From Methanobrevibacter sp. (GTDB lineage Archaea > Methanobacteriota > Methanobacteria > Methanobacteriales > Methanobacteriaceae), in the NCBI RefSeq assembly GCF_017468685.1, contig NZ_JAFUHT010000054.1, positions 1 through 64,000 on the forward strand: a stretch of 64,000 bases of DNA. The letters are read 5' to 3'. Under the pieces are notes generated by a model. That model was given only the letters and a program-made list of their open reading frames with translations, was not told where the DNA came from and did no database searches. How positions within the stretch are numbered: position 1 is the first letter of the stretch; each line of letters begins with the position of its first letter. This document shows, in pieces, positions 18,914-27,592 of this stretch. The position numbers and the translations under genes were made by a program.

Positions 18914-19297
18914 ATGTGTGAAAAAATTGCTTTGGCACCATGTAACGGTATGAGTGCCAATGGATTGGTGTCTCGTGTTGCAGTCGGAGATTGCAGAAAA
19001 GAAAATGATGGGGCAATATCAATTTGTATGGGTTCCACTTCGGCAGATATTGAAGGAAAAAACAATGAAATGCTTAAAAAATATCCTATAATTGCTGTAA
19101 ATGGCTGTCCGAACGGATGTGTAAACAAGATTTTGGAAAATAAAGGAATTGATGTAGCTGGAACAGTTGCTGTAAATGAAGTTTTACAGGATTATGATGT
19201 ATCTGCAAAAGACCCTTTAAGATTAGATGGCGAAGCTGAAAAGTGTGTTGAAATAATTGTCGATAAATTAAATAAAACAATTCATGATTTGGTGTAA
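18914..19297 (+). CDS. DGC-domain putative zinc-binding protein
   Basis: About 127 residues with the conserved cysteines of the DGC domain family: APCNGMSANGLVSRVAV, GDCRKE, ICMGSTS and VNGCPNGCVNKIL. These proteins are thought to bind zinc or another metal; their role is unknown. An in-frame TTG at 18890 adds eight residues but the ATG at 18914 has GAGAGGTT before it. Small flavoprotein genes flank it on both sides. Confidence 0.8.
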   Translation: MCEKIALAPCNGMSANGLVSRVAVGDCRKENDGAISICMGSTSADIEGKNNEMLKKYPIIAVNGCPNGCVNKILENKGIDVAGTVAVNEVLQDYDVSAKDPLRLDGEAEKCVEIIVDKLNKTIHDLV

Positions 19298-19331
19298 TAA
19301 TTTATGTATTATGAATTGTATATCTTACATC

Positions 19332-19991
19332 ATGAATGTTGTAGTAATTAATGCAAGTCCGAGAAAAAGAGGAAATACTGCACAGTTATGCAAAAGTGTC
19401 GCTGATGGCGCAATGGATAGCGGTGCTGATGTGGATTACATTAATTTGTACAGTTATGATTTTAAGGGATGTATGAGCTGTTTTGCATGTCATCTGAAAA
19501 AAAATTTTGAAAATCCTCTATGCTTTTGGAGAGATGACTTAAAAGAAATCCTTAAAATGTGTCTAAAAGCCGATGCAATAGTTATTGGAACTCCAATATA
19601 TTATGGATCAATTTCATCATATGCTCAGGCTTTTCTTGAAAGACTTTTGTTTGCAGCGGATACCTATCTGATTGATGAAGATGGAAACAGAGTGTCCAAA
19701 ATCAAAAAAGAAATCAAAACTGCAATGATTTATACCATGAACGTAACAAAAGAAATGGATTACTTCAACGGTGAAGATCAGCTTGCCATCATGAGAGGAT
19801 ATCTGACAAACATATTTGGGGAATGTGAAGCATTATACGCTTATGATACCAAGCAGTTCAAACATTATTCCGCTTATGTCAACAACATGTTTGATCCGGA
19901 ACTTAAAGAGAAAAGCGAAAAAACACAATTGCCAAAAGACCTTAAAAAGGCTTATGAATTAGGTCAGAGAGTGTCCCTCAATGAAGAATAA
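19332..19991 (+). CDS. Flavodoxin-fold NADPH-dependent FMN reductase family protein
   Basis: About 219 residues. The flavin loop NASPRKRGNTAQLCKS opens the protein, then CMSCFACHLKK (Cys cluster of iron-sulfur flavoproteins) and ADAIVIGTPIYYGSISSYAQAFLERLLF, the classical middle motif. The C-terminal half is longer than in minimal flavodoxins. Several in-frame upstream start codons exist (19284, 19311); the ATG at 19332 is chosen because the beta-strand starts right there. No clear ribosome-binding site is seen, so the start is uncertain. Confidence 0.8.
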   Translation: MNVVVINASPRKRGNTAQLCKSVADGAMDSGADVDYINLYSYDFKGCMSCFACHLKKNFENPLCFWRDDLKEILKMCLKADAIVIGTPIYYGSISSYAQAFLERLLFAADTYLIDEDGNRVSKIKKEIKTAMIYTMNVTKEMDYFNGEDQLAIMRGYLTNIFGECEALYAYDTKQFKHYSAYVNNMFDPELKEKSEKTQLPKDLKKAYELGQRVSLNEE

Positions 19992-20443
19992 TTTTACTTC
20001 ATGTAAAAATTATTTGATAATGGATTGTTTTAATGTAATGACATTGTTTCGTTATTTTAAAACAATTTTTTCTTATTTATTTTTGGTTATTTGTATAGAT
20101 ATTTCCTTATTGTTCTTATTTTAAAAATATCTTATTGATTTTACAATTGATTTTTTTAATCATGATTAATTATGATTAATTGTTAATTTTTTGATTTTTG
20201 AAACTATTTAATCGATTTTCAGATATTATGCCTTATTTTCAATTATAATTGCTTGATAATAAAGTTTTATTTATATAAATATTGTATAATCATTTTTTAT
20301 AAATTTGAACAGTTATTTATTATTTTTATAATATTTTATAATTTGTATAGAAATGTTTATATATTAATAATGGGGAATATATCCTTGACTTAACTTTAAT
20401 TGATAAAATTAAGTTAAGTCGAAAAATAAAGAGGTTAAATTAA
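19992..20443 (+). other. Long AT-rich upstream region of mtrH
   Basis: About 450 bases without a supported gene. A small hairpin just after the previous stop (ATTTTAC/GTAAAA near 19991-20008) may end the upstream message. A TATA box TTTATATATT lies at 20356-20365, followed by the inverted repeat at 20387-20420. The length is unusual for this compact genome and suggests regulated transcription of mtrH. Confidence 0.55.
20387..20420 (+). promoter_or_regulatory. Inverted repeat at the expected transcription start of mtrH
   Basis: GACTTAACTT (20387-20396) and AAGTTAAGTC (20411-20420) are perfect 10-base arms around a 14-base centre that can itself pair in part. The repeat begins about 25 bases after the TATA box at 20356-20365 and ends 23 bases before the ATG. 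It can be an operator or a hairpin in the 5' leader. Confidence 0.65.
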
Positions 20444-21382
20444 ATGTTTAAATTTGATAAAGAACAAGAAGTTTTTGACTTCGCTGGAGTCAAAATGGGT
20501 GGACAACCTGGAGAATATCCTACTGTTTTAGCAGGAACTATTTTCTACGGTGGACACAACATTCTTAATGATGAGTTAACCGGAGACTTCGATAAAGATA
20601 GAGCTGAACAGTTAATCAACGATATGGCATCTATTTCCGATGTAACCGGTAATCCATACATCGTACAAGTTTTCGGACAAACTGTAGAAGCGCTTCCAAA
20701 ATACATTGAATATGTAGGAGACATCTGTGATGCTCCGTTCCTTATAGATTCAACATCCGGTGATGCAAGAGTTGCTGGTGCACAGTACGCTGATGAAGTC
20801 GGATTAACCGAAAGGGCAATCTATAATTCAATTAACATGGCAGCAGACAAATCTGAATTAGATGCATTAGCTGAAACCAACATTTCCGCATCCATCATTT
20901 TAGGATTCAACCCAATGAATGCAACCGTAGAAGGTAAAATGAATATGTGGGAAAACGGTGACGATGGTGCATACGAAAAAGGTTTGCTTGAAGTAGCTGA
21001 AGAATGTGGAATTGATAAATTCATGATGGATACTGCAGTAACTCCTTTAGGTCAAGGTGCAGGTATTGCTGCAAGAACCTCTTTTGCTGAAAAAGCAAAA
21101 TGGGGATATCCTGTTGGATCTGGTATTCACAACGTTCCATCAGCATGGGACTGGTTAAGAGAATACAAAAAAGCAGGAAACAAAACTGCATTTACTGTAT
21201 GTGATATTGGTGCAAATATCGTACAAGTAATGTGTGCAGGTGACTTCGTTTTATTTGGACCTATTGAAAACGCAGACATCGCATTTCCAGCAGTAGCTCA
21301 AACAGATATGTTCATCTCTGAAGCTGCAAAACCATTAGGAACTGAACCTGTCGAAGGACACCCAATGAACAGATTATTATAA
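20444..21382 (+). CDS. mtrH: Tetrahydromethanopterin S-methyltransferase subunit H (stand-alone copy)
   Basis: 312 residues, full length for MtrH, with the TIM-barrel methyltransferase pattern: FAGVKMGGQPGEYPTVLAGTIFYGGH, FLIDSTSGDARVAGA, SIILGFNPMNATVEGK, DTAVTPLGQGAG and FVLFGPIENA. MtrH moves the methyl group from methyl-H4MPT to the corrinoid of MtrA in the sodium-pumping Mtr complex. The other seven mtr genes, normally directly upstream as mtrEDCBAFG, are absent here. The gene has its own promoter and hairpin. It is either the sole displaced mtrH or a second copy serving another corrinoid protein. Confidence 0.92.
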   Translation: MFKFDKEQEVFDFAGVKMGGQPGEYPTVLAGTIFYGGHNILNDELTGDFDKDRAEQLINDMASISDVTGNPYIVQVFGQTVEALPKYIEYVGDICDAPFLIDSTSGDARVAGAQYADEVGLTERAIYNSINMAADKSELDALAETNISASIILGFNPMNATVEGKMNMWENGDDGAYEKGLLEVAEECGIDKFMMDTAVTPLGQGAGIAARTSFAEKAKWGYPVGSGIHNVPSAWDWLREYKKAGNKTAFTVCDIGANIVQVMCAGDFVLFGPIENADIAFPAVAQTDMFISEAAKPLGTEPVEGHPMNRLL

Positions 21383-21476
21383 TTTGTCAAAATTTTTTCA
21401 TTTGCAACCTCAACGACTTTGTTCGAATATCTTAGGATATTTAACAAATCTAAACATTAATCCAAAATACCGAATT

Positions 21477-21506
21477 AGCACTGGATATTGAAACACATCC
21501 AGTGCT
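21477..21506 (+). terminator. Hairpin with T-rich tail after mtrH
   Basis: AGCACTGGAT (21477-21486), a ten-base loop and ATCCAGTGCT (21497-21506) form a perfect 10-bp stem, GC-rich for this genome, followed by a T-rich stretch to 21530. It lies about 95 bases after the mtrH stop and is the likely transcript end. Confidence 0.6.
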
Positions 21507-21622
21507 TTAAAAAAGATTTTCTATTTTTTTGTGCTTTCGTGCTTTTGTGCAAAGTCGCACTTCCACAATTTGTATTTGCTATTTTAAACAACATCTTCAA
21601 CACGAAATATGGGGATGAGAAA

Positions 21623-21805
21623 ATGAAAGTTAAATCACAAAAAACAACTAATTGTGGCAAAAATTGCAATACAAATGATTCATGCGAAATTTCACGTGTT
21701 TGCACTCAATGTTTTTCACCATCTTTTTTCCAGTCAATGATTATTGACAGGGCAGAGAAGAAAAAATCATATGCACTTTTCAGGCAGTATGTGTCTGAAA
21801 TTTAG
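21623..21805 (+). CDS. Small Cys-rich protein (hypothetical)
   Basis: 60 residues starting at ATG 21623. The middle holds five Cys in CGKNCNTNDSCEISRVC and CTQCF, followed by a basic helix AEKKKSYALFRQYV. The long frame reaching up to 21488 runs through a hairpin and a T tract, so the short version is preferred. The Cys spacing suggests metal binding. No family recognised; it may be a remnant. Confidence 0.4.
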   Translation: MKVKSQKTTNCGKNCNTNDSCEISRVCTQCFSPSFFQSMIIDRAEKKKSYALFRQYVSEI

Positions 21806-22048
21806 TGTTGATGGAGAAATATAATAGAATTGGGTGTGATTGATTTTATATTTGTACAACAAACAAAGATGTATTAGGCAATGGCTTTTACTGAACTGGT
21901 CATGATGAATCATAAGATTTGTTTTTAATGATTTGGAATTGAATCTAAAATTTGGTGAAGTTGTTGTAATTGGGGAATTAACACTATCTTTATAAATTAC
22001 TAAAAACATATACTATTATATTATCAATTTATAAATTATGGTGTTTAA

Positions 22049-23590
22049 ATGAGTGAGGATATTAAAAAAACCATTAGTGAATTACATATCTATGAAAAGA
22101 AACTTTTAAAAGAGCTGGAAAATAATTCAGAAGCAACTCCTGAAGAAATAGCTGAAAAAACCGGTATGGACATTAAATCCGTAATGAGTGCAGCAGGATC
22201 ACTTGCTTCAAAAGACATTATTGAAGTGGATAAGGAAGTTCAAAAAACATATTCCTTAACCGAAGACGGTCTTAAATATGCAGAAAACGGACTTCCGGAA
22301 AGAAAAATATTGGACGTTCTTGCAGAAAAAAGAGAAATTGCCATGAAAGACTTGGCAGCAGAAGCAGGAATTGATAAAAAAGAAACTGGAATTGCTCTTG
22401 GATGGTTACGTCAGAAAAACTGGGCTCAAATAGATCAGGGTGTAATCAACATCACTGAAATGGGTAAGGAATTTGCCGATAAAGCTGGTGTTGATGAAAA
22501 GGTGCTTGATTATCTTAAGGCAAATGCCGAAGGAGTAAAACTTTTCACTGATGATTTAATGGACGGATTTAAAAAATTAACTGGAAGAAAAAACATTTTA
22601 AATGTTAAAAAAGAAACCTCACACTCATTTAAAATTCTACCTAAAGGTGAAGAAATCCTTAAAGTGGGATTCACTATTCAAGAACAAGCTACTCAATTGA
22701 CTCATGACCAATTAAAGGATGGGGAATGGAAACGCCTGCAGTACCGTCCGTATGATATTACTGCAGAAGCACCAACTGTCTTTGCAGGTAAAAAACATCC
22801 ATTGAGAGAAATCATCGATGAAATCCGTGAAATCTTTTTGAACATGGGTTTTGTAGAGGACAATGGTGAATATGTGGAATCTGCATTCTGGAACTTTGAC
22901 TCACTCTTCCAGCCACAGGATCACGCAGCCCGTGAAATGCAGGACACATTCTATTTGAAAAATCCTTTGACCTGTGATTTGCCTGATGATGAATTGGTCA
23001 AACTCACAGCAGAAACTCATGAAAATGGTGCAGATACCGGTTCTGTTGGATGGCAATACGATTGGAGTGAAGACATTGCACGCCAAAGTGTCTTAAGAAC
23101 CCACACAACAGGAATATCAACCAAACACTTATATGAGCATGAAGCACCTATGAAAATGTTTTCAGTAGGTAGAGTGTTTAGAAGAGAAACTTTCGATTAC
23201 AAGCATTTGCCTGAATTCCATCAGGTCGAAGGACTTGTTTGCGGTGAAGGAATCAGCTATCAGAATCTTTTAGGTACTCTAAAGGAATTCTATAAAAAAC
23301 TTGGTTTTGAAGTAAGATTTAGACCTGCCTACTTCCCTTACACTTACCTTTCCACCGAGTCTGAAATCTATTTGGAAGAAAAAGGAAGTTGGATTGAACT
23401 TGGTGGTGCCGGAATGTTCAGGCCAGAAGTATTAAAACCATTAGGAATTGACAAACCTGCACTGGCATTCGGTATGGGTATTGAAAGATTGGCAATGATT
23501 AGGTATGATGTTGAAGACATTCGTATGCTTTACAAAAGCGATATCAAATGGCTTCGTGAAGTTCCTCTTTCAAAAGGAGTCAGATTATAA
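22049..23590 (+). CDS. pheS: Phenylalanyl-tRNA synthetase alpha subunit
   Basis: 513 residues, the usual archaeal length. The N-terminal 180 or so hold winged-helix repeats used for tRNA binding (EEIAEKTGMDIKSVMSAAGSL; KDLAAEAGIDKKETGIALGWL). The catalytic class II core follows with motif 2 (KMFSVGRVFRRETFDYKHLPEFHQVEG) and motif 3 (AFGMGIERLAMIRY). It charges tRNA-Phe together with the beta subunit, which is not in this window. It overlaps the exonuclease III gene by one base. Confidence 0.96.
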   Translation: MSEDIKKTISELHIYEKKLLKELENNSEATPEEIAEKTGMDIKSVMSAAGSLASKDIIEVDKEVQKTYSLTEDGLKYAENGLPERKILDVLAEKREIAMKDLAAEAGIDKKETGIALGWLRQKNWAQIDQGVINITEMGKEFADKAGVDEKVLDYLKANAEGVKLFTDDLMDGFKKLTGRKNILNVKKETSHSFKILPKGEEILKVGFTIQEQATQLTHDQLKDGEWKRLQYRPYDITAEAPTVFAGKKHPLREIIDEIREIFLNMGFVEDNGEYVESAFWNFDSLFQPQDHAAREMQDTFYLKNPLTCDLPDDELVKLTAETHENGADTGSVGWQYDWSEDIARQSVLRTHTTGISTKHLYEHEAPMKMFSVGRVFRRETFDYKHLPEFHQVEGLVCGEGISYQNLLGTLKEFYKKLGFEVRFRPAYFPYTYLSTESEIYLEEKGSWIELGGAGMFRPEVLKPLGIDKPALAFGMGIERLAMIRYDVEDIRMLYKSDIKWLREVPLSKGVRL

Positions 23591-24363
23591 TGTCAATTAA
23601 ACTGGTTTCTTGGAATGTGAATGGAATCAGGGCAGTTTCAAAAAAAGATGAATTTTGGGACTGGTTTGATAATACTGATGCAGATATTATTAACTTTCAG
23701 GAAGTAAGAGCAACACAGGATAAAATTCCAAAGAAACTGGTTGATGTTGACGGATATCATCAGGCATTTAATGAGGCTGAAAAGAAAGGATACAGCGGAG
23801 TGGGAACATACTCCAAAATTGAACCTGTCGAAGTTGTAAAAGGATTGGGCGTTGAAGAGCTTGACAGTGAAGGCAGGGTTTTAAAAATTACCTATCCAGA
23901 TTTTATTTTATACAATATCTATTTTCCGAACAGTGGAATGAATGCTAAAAGGCTTGATTTTAAAGTTGATTTTTGTGAGGCTCTTTTAAAGCAATTGGTT
24001 GAGCTTAAAAATCAGGGCAAAAATGTTGTCATCACTGGTGACTATAATATTGCTCATCATCCGATTGATGTTTACAATCCTAAAAACTGCGAAGGAAAAT
24101 CCGGATATTTGCCTGAGGAACGTGCATGGTTGGACAAGTTAGAGGAAGCCGGTTTTGTTGATACATTCAGAATGTTTGATGAAGGTGAAAACAACTTTAC
24201 CTGGTGGAGTTATAGGACAAAAGCACGTGACAGAAATGCCGGCTGGAGACTTGATTACTTTTATGTAAATGAAGAAATGAAAGACAATGTAAAATCTGCT
24301 AAAATATTGTCTGAAATTTACGGTTCTGATCACTGTCCGGTGACTTTAGAATTAGAATTTTAA
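23590..24363 (+). CDS. xth: Exodeoxyribonuclease III / AP endonuclease
   Basis: 257 residues of the EEP nuclease family, with SWNVNGIRA, the catalytic Glu in NFQEVRA, the conserved Tyr region YNIYFPNSG, GDYNIAHHPIDVYNPKNC, and the final SDHCPVTLE. It cuts DNA at abasic sites in base excision repair and acts as a 3'-5' exonuclease. Its start overlaps the last base of pheS, so translation is coupled. Confidence 0.94.
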   Translation: MSIKLVSWNVNGIRAVSKKDEFWDWFDNTDADIINFQEVRATQDKIPKKLVDVDGYHQAFNEAEKKGYSGVGTYSKIEPVEVVKGLGVEELDSEGRVLKITYPDFILYNIYFPNSGMNAKRLDFKVDFCEALLKQLVELKNQGKNVVITGDYNIAHHPIDVYNPKNCEGKSGYLPEERAWLDKLEEAGFVDTFRMFDEGENNFTWWSYRTKARDRNAGWRLDYFYVNEEMKDNVKSAKILSEIYGSDHCPVTLELEF

Positions 24364-24370
24364 ATGGTGA

Positions 24371-25066
24371 TTATAAAATTGTATTTACATCACCAATATT
24401 GTCAATAAGGGTTATATCTAATTTTTCTTGTTTAATATAATCCCTGTCTTCTTCAGTGATATCTGAATTTAGAAGAATTGCACTCATTCCGGCATTGACT
24501 GCTCCTAATGCATCTTCTTTAAATTTATTTCCTATCATCACTGACTTTTCAGGATTTCCTTTCATTTTTCTAAGTGCCACATCATATATCAGTTTATTTG
24601 GTTTGTTTTTGCCCACTTCTTCGGATGTAATCACTTCATCGAAAAATGAATGGATGTTGAGTCTTACTAATTTTTCCCATTGTTTGATGGTTATTCCATT
24701 GGATATAACTGCCAAACGGTATCCTTGACTTTTAAGATAAATTAATGTTTCAATGGTTTCTGGAAACGGTCTTAAAAGTGCCATTTTAACATTGTGGTAG
24801 GTAATCATTCCAAGTGCTACAAGCATGGGGTCTTCGTGGCCTAAAACAACCTGGGTCAAAACATTGAAATGTTTTCCATAATTTGATCCTTTTTCACGGA
24901 TAATAGTTTTTAATACACCATATGCTTCATCTTTATCAAGTGGCAATCCATTATCTACCATTAATCCTATAGCTGCTTTTCTTGCAGTTTCTGCAAAGTC
25001 GGATGTGTCAAGCAGTGTGCCATCTACATCAAAAAATACAACACGGTCATCATCATTTTGAATCAT
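24371..25066 (-). CDS. HAD superfamily hydrolase (subfamily IA)
   Basis: 231 residues with the four HAD motifs: VFFDVDGTLLDTS (nucleophile Asp), VISNGITIKQW, the Lys in GKNKPN, and MIGNKFKEDALGAVNAGM. The helical cap lies near residues 18-85. Such enzymes are mostly phosphatases of small metabolites; the substrate is unknown. It converges on the exonuclease III gene with an eight-base gap. Confidence 0.88.
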   Translation of the reverse strand: MIQNDDDRVVFFDVDGTLLDTSDFAETARKAAIGLMVDNGLPLDKDEAYGVLKTIIREKGSNYGKHFNVLTQVVLGHEDPMLVALGMITYHNVKMALLRPFPETIETLIYLKSQGYRLAVISNGITIKQWEKLVRLNIHSFFDEVITSEEVGKNKPNKLIYDVALRKMKGNPEKSVMIGNKFKEDALGAVNAGMSAILLNSDITEEDRDYIKQEKLDITLIDNIGDVNTIL

Positions 25067-25101
25067 ATGGTGATATGTTTATTTTAAAAATATTTAAATT
25101 T

Positions 25102-25788
25102 TTAGAAAAATGCATCAAGACTTTGTTGAACCTCGCCAACTGCCATGTCTTGCAGGTCCTTTTTAGTATATCCGAATGAATACATAATTCTTTCAACAGC
25201 AGGTATCAACTGATTGTTGATATAATAGTCTTTATCATAATCATATCCTTCACTGTATTCATAAGGCATTGCCCTCTGGCTGATTGAACCTTTTCCTTTG
25301 ACGATGATGTATTGGATGATGGTGCCTCTGGATACTTTAATACCATGTTCTTCTATTCTTTGAGCTGCAACAACATGGGGGCCAACCTGTTTGTATTGGT
25401 TTAATGGTTTTGTTATTTGGGTGTGGATAATAAGTTCTTTATTTTCAACTTCCCCTTTTCTAAGTCTTTTTAGGACTTTTTTAACTTCACTGATAGCTTT
25501 ATCTGAGTCTCCTTCTTTTAAAATAGCCATCAGTACTGCTTCTTGGGTTTGTTTTACGATAGGTGCCCAGTCTCTTCTGACTAACTCCAATCCTTTTGCT
25601 ATAATCTCTCCATCTTCGATTACAGCATATCTTTTTTTGCTTACAAAGAATCCTCTTCTGTAAAATCCTTCGTATTCTAACTCCATGCTTTCAGGTAAAG
25701 TTGAATTAAGATACTTTAAGAATTTTTGAGCCTGTGCTTTAATTTCTGCTTCAAGTTCTAACTGTTCTTTTGTCTCCTGAACCATCAT
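25102..25788 (-). CDS. polB2: DNA polymerase family B, small C-terminal subunit (PolB2)
   Basis: About 228 residues equal to the thumb end and C-terminal part of a family-B polymerase, with the KKRYA motif ([13 protein letters not shown]), [12 protein letters not shown] and [25 protein letters not shown]. In Methanobacteriales this polymerase is split into PolB1 and PolB2, which assemble for activity; the larger piece is not in this window. AGGTG lies before the ATG ATG pair at 25788/25785, so the upstream in-frame ATG at 25812 is less likely. Split-gene status follows from the family. Confidence 0.9.
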   Translation of the reverse strand: MMVQETKEQLELEAEIKAQAQKFLKYLNSTLPESMELEYEGFYRRGFFVSKKRYAVIEDGEIIAKGLELVRRDWAPIVKQTQEAVLMAILKEGDSDKAISEVKKVLKRLRKGEVENKELIIHTQITKPLNQYKQVGPHVVAAQRIEEHGIKVSRGTIIQYIIVKGKGSISQRAMPYEYSEGYDYDKDYYINNQLIPAVERIMYSFGYTKKDLQDMAVGEVQQSLDAFF

Positions 25789-25975
25789 GACACCTAATTT
25801 AATTATATTCATTATTGTTTTAATAGTTTTCTAAAACAATTTTACGAAATGATTTCAATTTTATTGTATTGATATAACGTTATTTACTTTAAAAAAACTT
25901 AATATTACTTTTCAAATGCTCTTGGACTTTCATTATAAGTTATGTAAGTCATAATAATGTTTGAGGTTTGATATA

Positions 25976-26320
25976 ATGAAAAAAAGATTAATCTCAAGTT
26001 ATGATGAAATAAACGATACATTTGTAGGCAAAGTAGATGGTGAAAAAGGATATCGTGCAGATTATGGAATTTCAGACGGAATTTATTTAGGTATTAATAA
26101 TTCCAATATGCCAACTTCAGTTTTCATTCCGAATGCATCAGAAGTTTTTAACACTTCTAAAGAACTGTTGGAAAGTGCAGATGTTAAGATTAATATTGAT
26201 TGCAGCGAATCATGCTTATGTTTTGACATGTGCATAGAAAATTCCAAAATCTGCTCAATTAAATGCAAAAACAGTTTCGGAATTCCAAAAATGAAATGTT
26301 TAATAGATAGTAACATCTAA
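25976..26320 (+). CDS. Hypothetical protein with a Cys-rich tail
   Basis: About 114 residues. The first part (SSYDEINDTFVGKV, SDGIYLGINNSNMPTSVFIPNASEVF) resembles the small beta-sheet proteins of the DUF2283 type, but the match is loose. The second half holds six Cys (DCSESCLCFDMC, then SIKCKN and MKCLID). The ATG at 25976 is preferred over one at 25961. The stop lies in the loop of a strong hairpin. Confidence 0.6.
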   Translation: MKKRLISSYDEINDTFVGKVDGEKGYRADYGISDGIYLGINNSNMPTSVFIPNASEVFNTSKELLESADVKINIDCSESCLCFDMCIENSKICSIKCKNSFGIPKMKCLIDSNI

Positions 26321-26333
26321 CGGTTACTATCTA
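26304..26333 (+). terminator. Perfect hairpin over a stop codon
   Basis: TAGATAGTAAC (26304-26314) and GTTACTATCTA (26323-26333) are perfect 11-base arms with an eight-base loop that contains the TAA stop (26318-26320) of the preceding gene. No long T run follows. It separates this gene from the next promoter. Confidence 0.5.
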
Positions 26334-26395
26334 AAACCTTTAAATATGACTAACTTTAATATTTATATAATTATAATCAATAAGGAGGCAAAATC

Positions 26396-26689
26396 ATGAA
26401 AGATTCAAAAATAGATATTAACTCTGGTGATGAAATTGTCATTGTAGTTCCTGAAGATGCAATTGAAGACGGCGAGTTAGAAATTGATTTGGATGAATTA
26501 GGTATTGATGTAGAATCTTTAGGCGAGGATGTTAATATTGTTATTCAGGTTGAAGGCGCTGAAGATGTTGATGTTGATGATGATATTTTAGATGATGAAG
26601 ATTTCATTGAAGAACCTAATGAATGGTATTTTGATGATGATCCTTATGGAATAGTTTATTATGAATTTGTTGATGACGATGAGGATTAG
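26396..26689 (+). CDS. Very acidic small protein
   Basis: 97 residues, about 40 percent Asp and Glu, no Cys; the start has an excellent AAGGAGG site. The middle reads as strand-forming segments DEIVIVVPEDA and VNIVIQVEG, and the end is YEFVDDDED. It is followed after three bases by a second acidic protein. I do not recognise a family. Confidence 0.65.
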   Translation: MKDSKIDINSGDEIVIVVPEDAIEDGELEIDLDELGIDVESLGEDVNIVIQVEGAEDVDVDDDILDDEDFIEEPNEWYFDDDPYGIVYYEFVDDDED

Positions 26690-26692
26690 ATA

Positions 26693-26926
26693 ATGAAAGA
26701 AGTTCCTTACTATATACTTGATGAAGACGGCAATTCTAAAGAAATTACCTCCGCTGAAGCTTACATTGATGATGATGACTTAAGAGAGTTATTAATTGAT
26801 CTTTTGGGAGATAAGGTTTCTGAAAGTGAAATTCAGGAAATTCTTGATGCTGCATCAAATAAAGATATGAGCGAAGAAGAATTCGATAAACTAATAGATG
26901 ATTTTATTTCAAATTCTAAAAATTAA
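26693..26926 (+). CDS. Acidic small protein, partner of the previous one
   Basis: 77 residues, acidic, with a predicted strand-then-helix layout (VPYYILDEDGNSKEI, then DLRELLIDLLGD and SEIQEILDAA). Starts three bases after the stop of the upstream acidic gene and so is co-translated with it. Function unknown. Confidence 0.6.
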   Translation: MKEVPYYILDEDGNSKEITSAEAYIDDDDLRELLIDLLGDKVSESEIQEILDAASNKDMSEEEFDKLIDDFISNSKN

Positions 26927-26951
26927 CTTATTTTTCCATTAAAATAAAACA

Positions 26952-26961
26952 TTTATATATA
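26952..26961 (+). promoter_or_regulatory. TATA box of a possible small RNA or rps8e leader
   Basis: TTTATATATA is a strong archaeal TATA box 26 bases after the acidic gene. Transcription would begin near 26980-26990, just before the structured region. A second TATA-like stretch (TTTATATATT, 27083-27092) lies 20 bases before the rps8e ATG. Confidence 0.55.
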
Positions 26962-26989
26962 ATGAAAAAGTAATATTTTATTATCATTA

Positions 26990-27075
26990 TTCTTTAAGGC
27001 TCTTTTTTGCTCTCAAAAATTAGGCTGTAAATTTTCTTGCATTCAGCTTAATTGAAAAGAGGCTTACAGACAGCG
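26990..27075 (+). ncRNA. Candidate structured RNA upstream of rps8e
   Basis: Two nested stems are possible. Outer: AAGGCTCTTTT (26996-27006) with AAAAGAGGCTT (27055-27065), eleven pairs with one mismatch. Inner: AATTAGGCTG (27018-27027) with CAGCTTAATT (27044-27053), ten pairs with one G-U. ACA follows the outer stem directly (27066-27068), as in H/ACA guide RNAs, where the box sits 14-16 bases from the guide pocket. A TATA box lies at the right distance upstream. It could instead be the folded leader of the ribosomal protein message. No typical kink-turn is obvious, so the H/ACA class is unproven. Confidence 0.45.
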
Positions 27076-27112
27076 ATTATTATTTATATATTATATTTAT
27101 TTAGGTGAAATA

Positions 27113-27487
27113 ATGGCAATTTCTCAAGGAAAATCAACTAGAAGTCCATCCGGTGCAAGAAATGTTGCAAACCGTGGAAAAAGAAAAGCTGAGTTAGGAA
27201 GAGACCCAGCAGAAACTAGATTAGATGAAAAAAGATTAAGAAAAATCAGAACCCGTGGTGGAAACGAAAAACTCAGATTAGCTACAGGTAATAAAATCAA
27301 TGTTACTGATGCTAACGGTAAAACCCAAGTTGTTGACATTTTAGGAGTAATCGAAAACACTGCAAACCCTAACTACGTAAGAAGGAACATTATTACCAAA
27401 GGGGCTATTGTAGAAACTCCTGAAGGTAATGCTAAAGTAACATCTAGACCTGGTCAAGACGGTGTTATTAACGGAATTTTAATTTAA
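27113..27487 (+). CDS. rps8e: Ribosomal protein S8e
   Basis: 124 residues, the archaeal length of S8e, beginning AISQGKSTRSPSGARN and with RKRKAELGRDPAETRL-type basic N-terminus, then the beta-rich part (VTDANGKTQVVDILGVIENTANPNYVRRNIITKGAIVETPEG). Part of the small ribosomal subunit. AGGTGA precedes the ATG. It stands between a possible structured RNA and hypE. Confidence 0.96.
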   Translation: MAISQGKSTRSPSGARNVANRGKRKAELGRDPAETRLDEKRLRKIRTRGGNEKLRLATGNKINVTDANGKTQVVDILGVIENTANPNYVRRNIITKGAIVETPEGNAKVTSRPGQDGVINGILI

Positions 27488-27592
27488 AGATTTTTCTTTA
27501 AATTCTCTTTTTTTTTAACTTTTTTTTAACTAAAATTATATACTTGTTTTTACAAATATTATTTCATTAAAAATAATTTTTTAGGAGATAAA

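Noticed and set aside
21488-21622. Upstream extension of the small Cys-rich gene
   Set aside because: It runs through the mtrH terminator hairpin and its T tract, which are unlikely to be coding.
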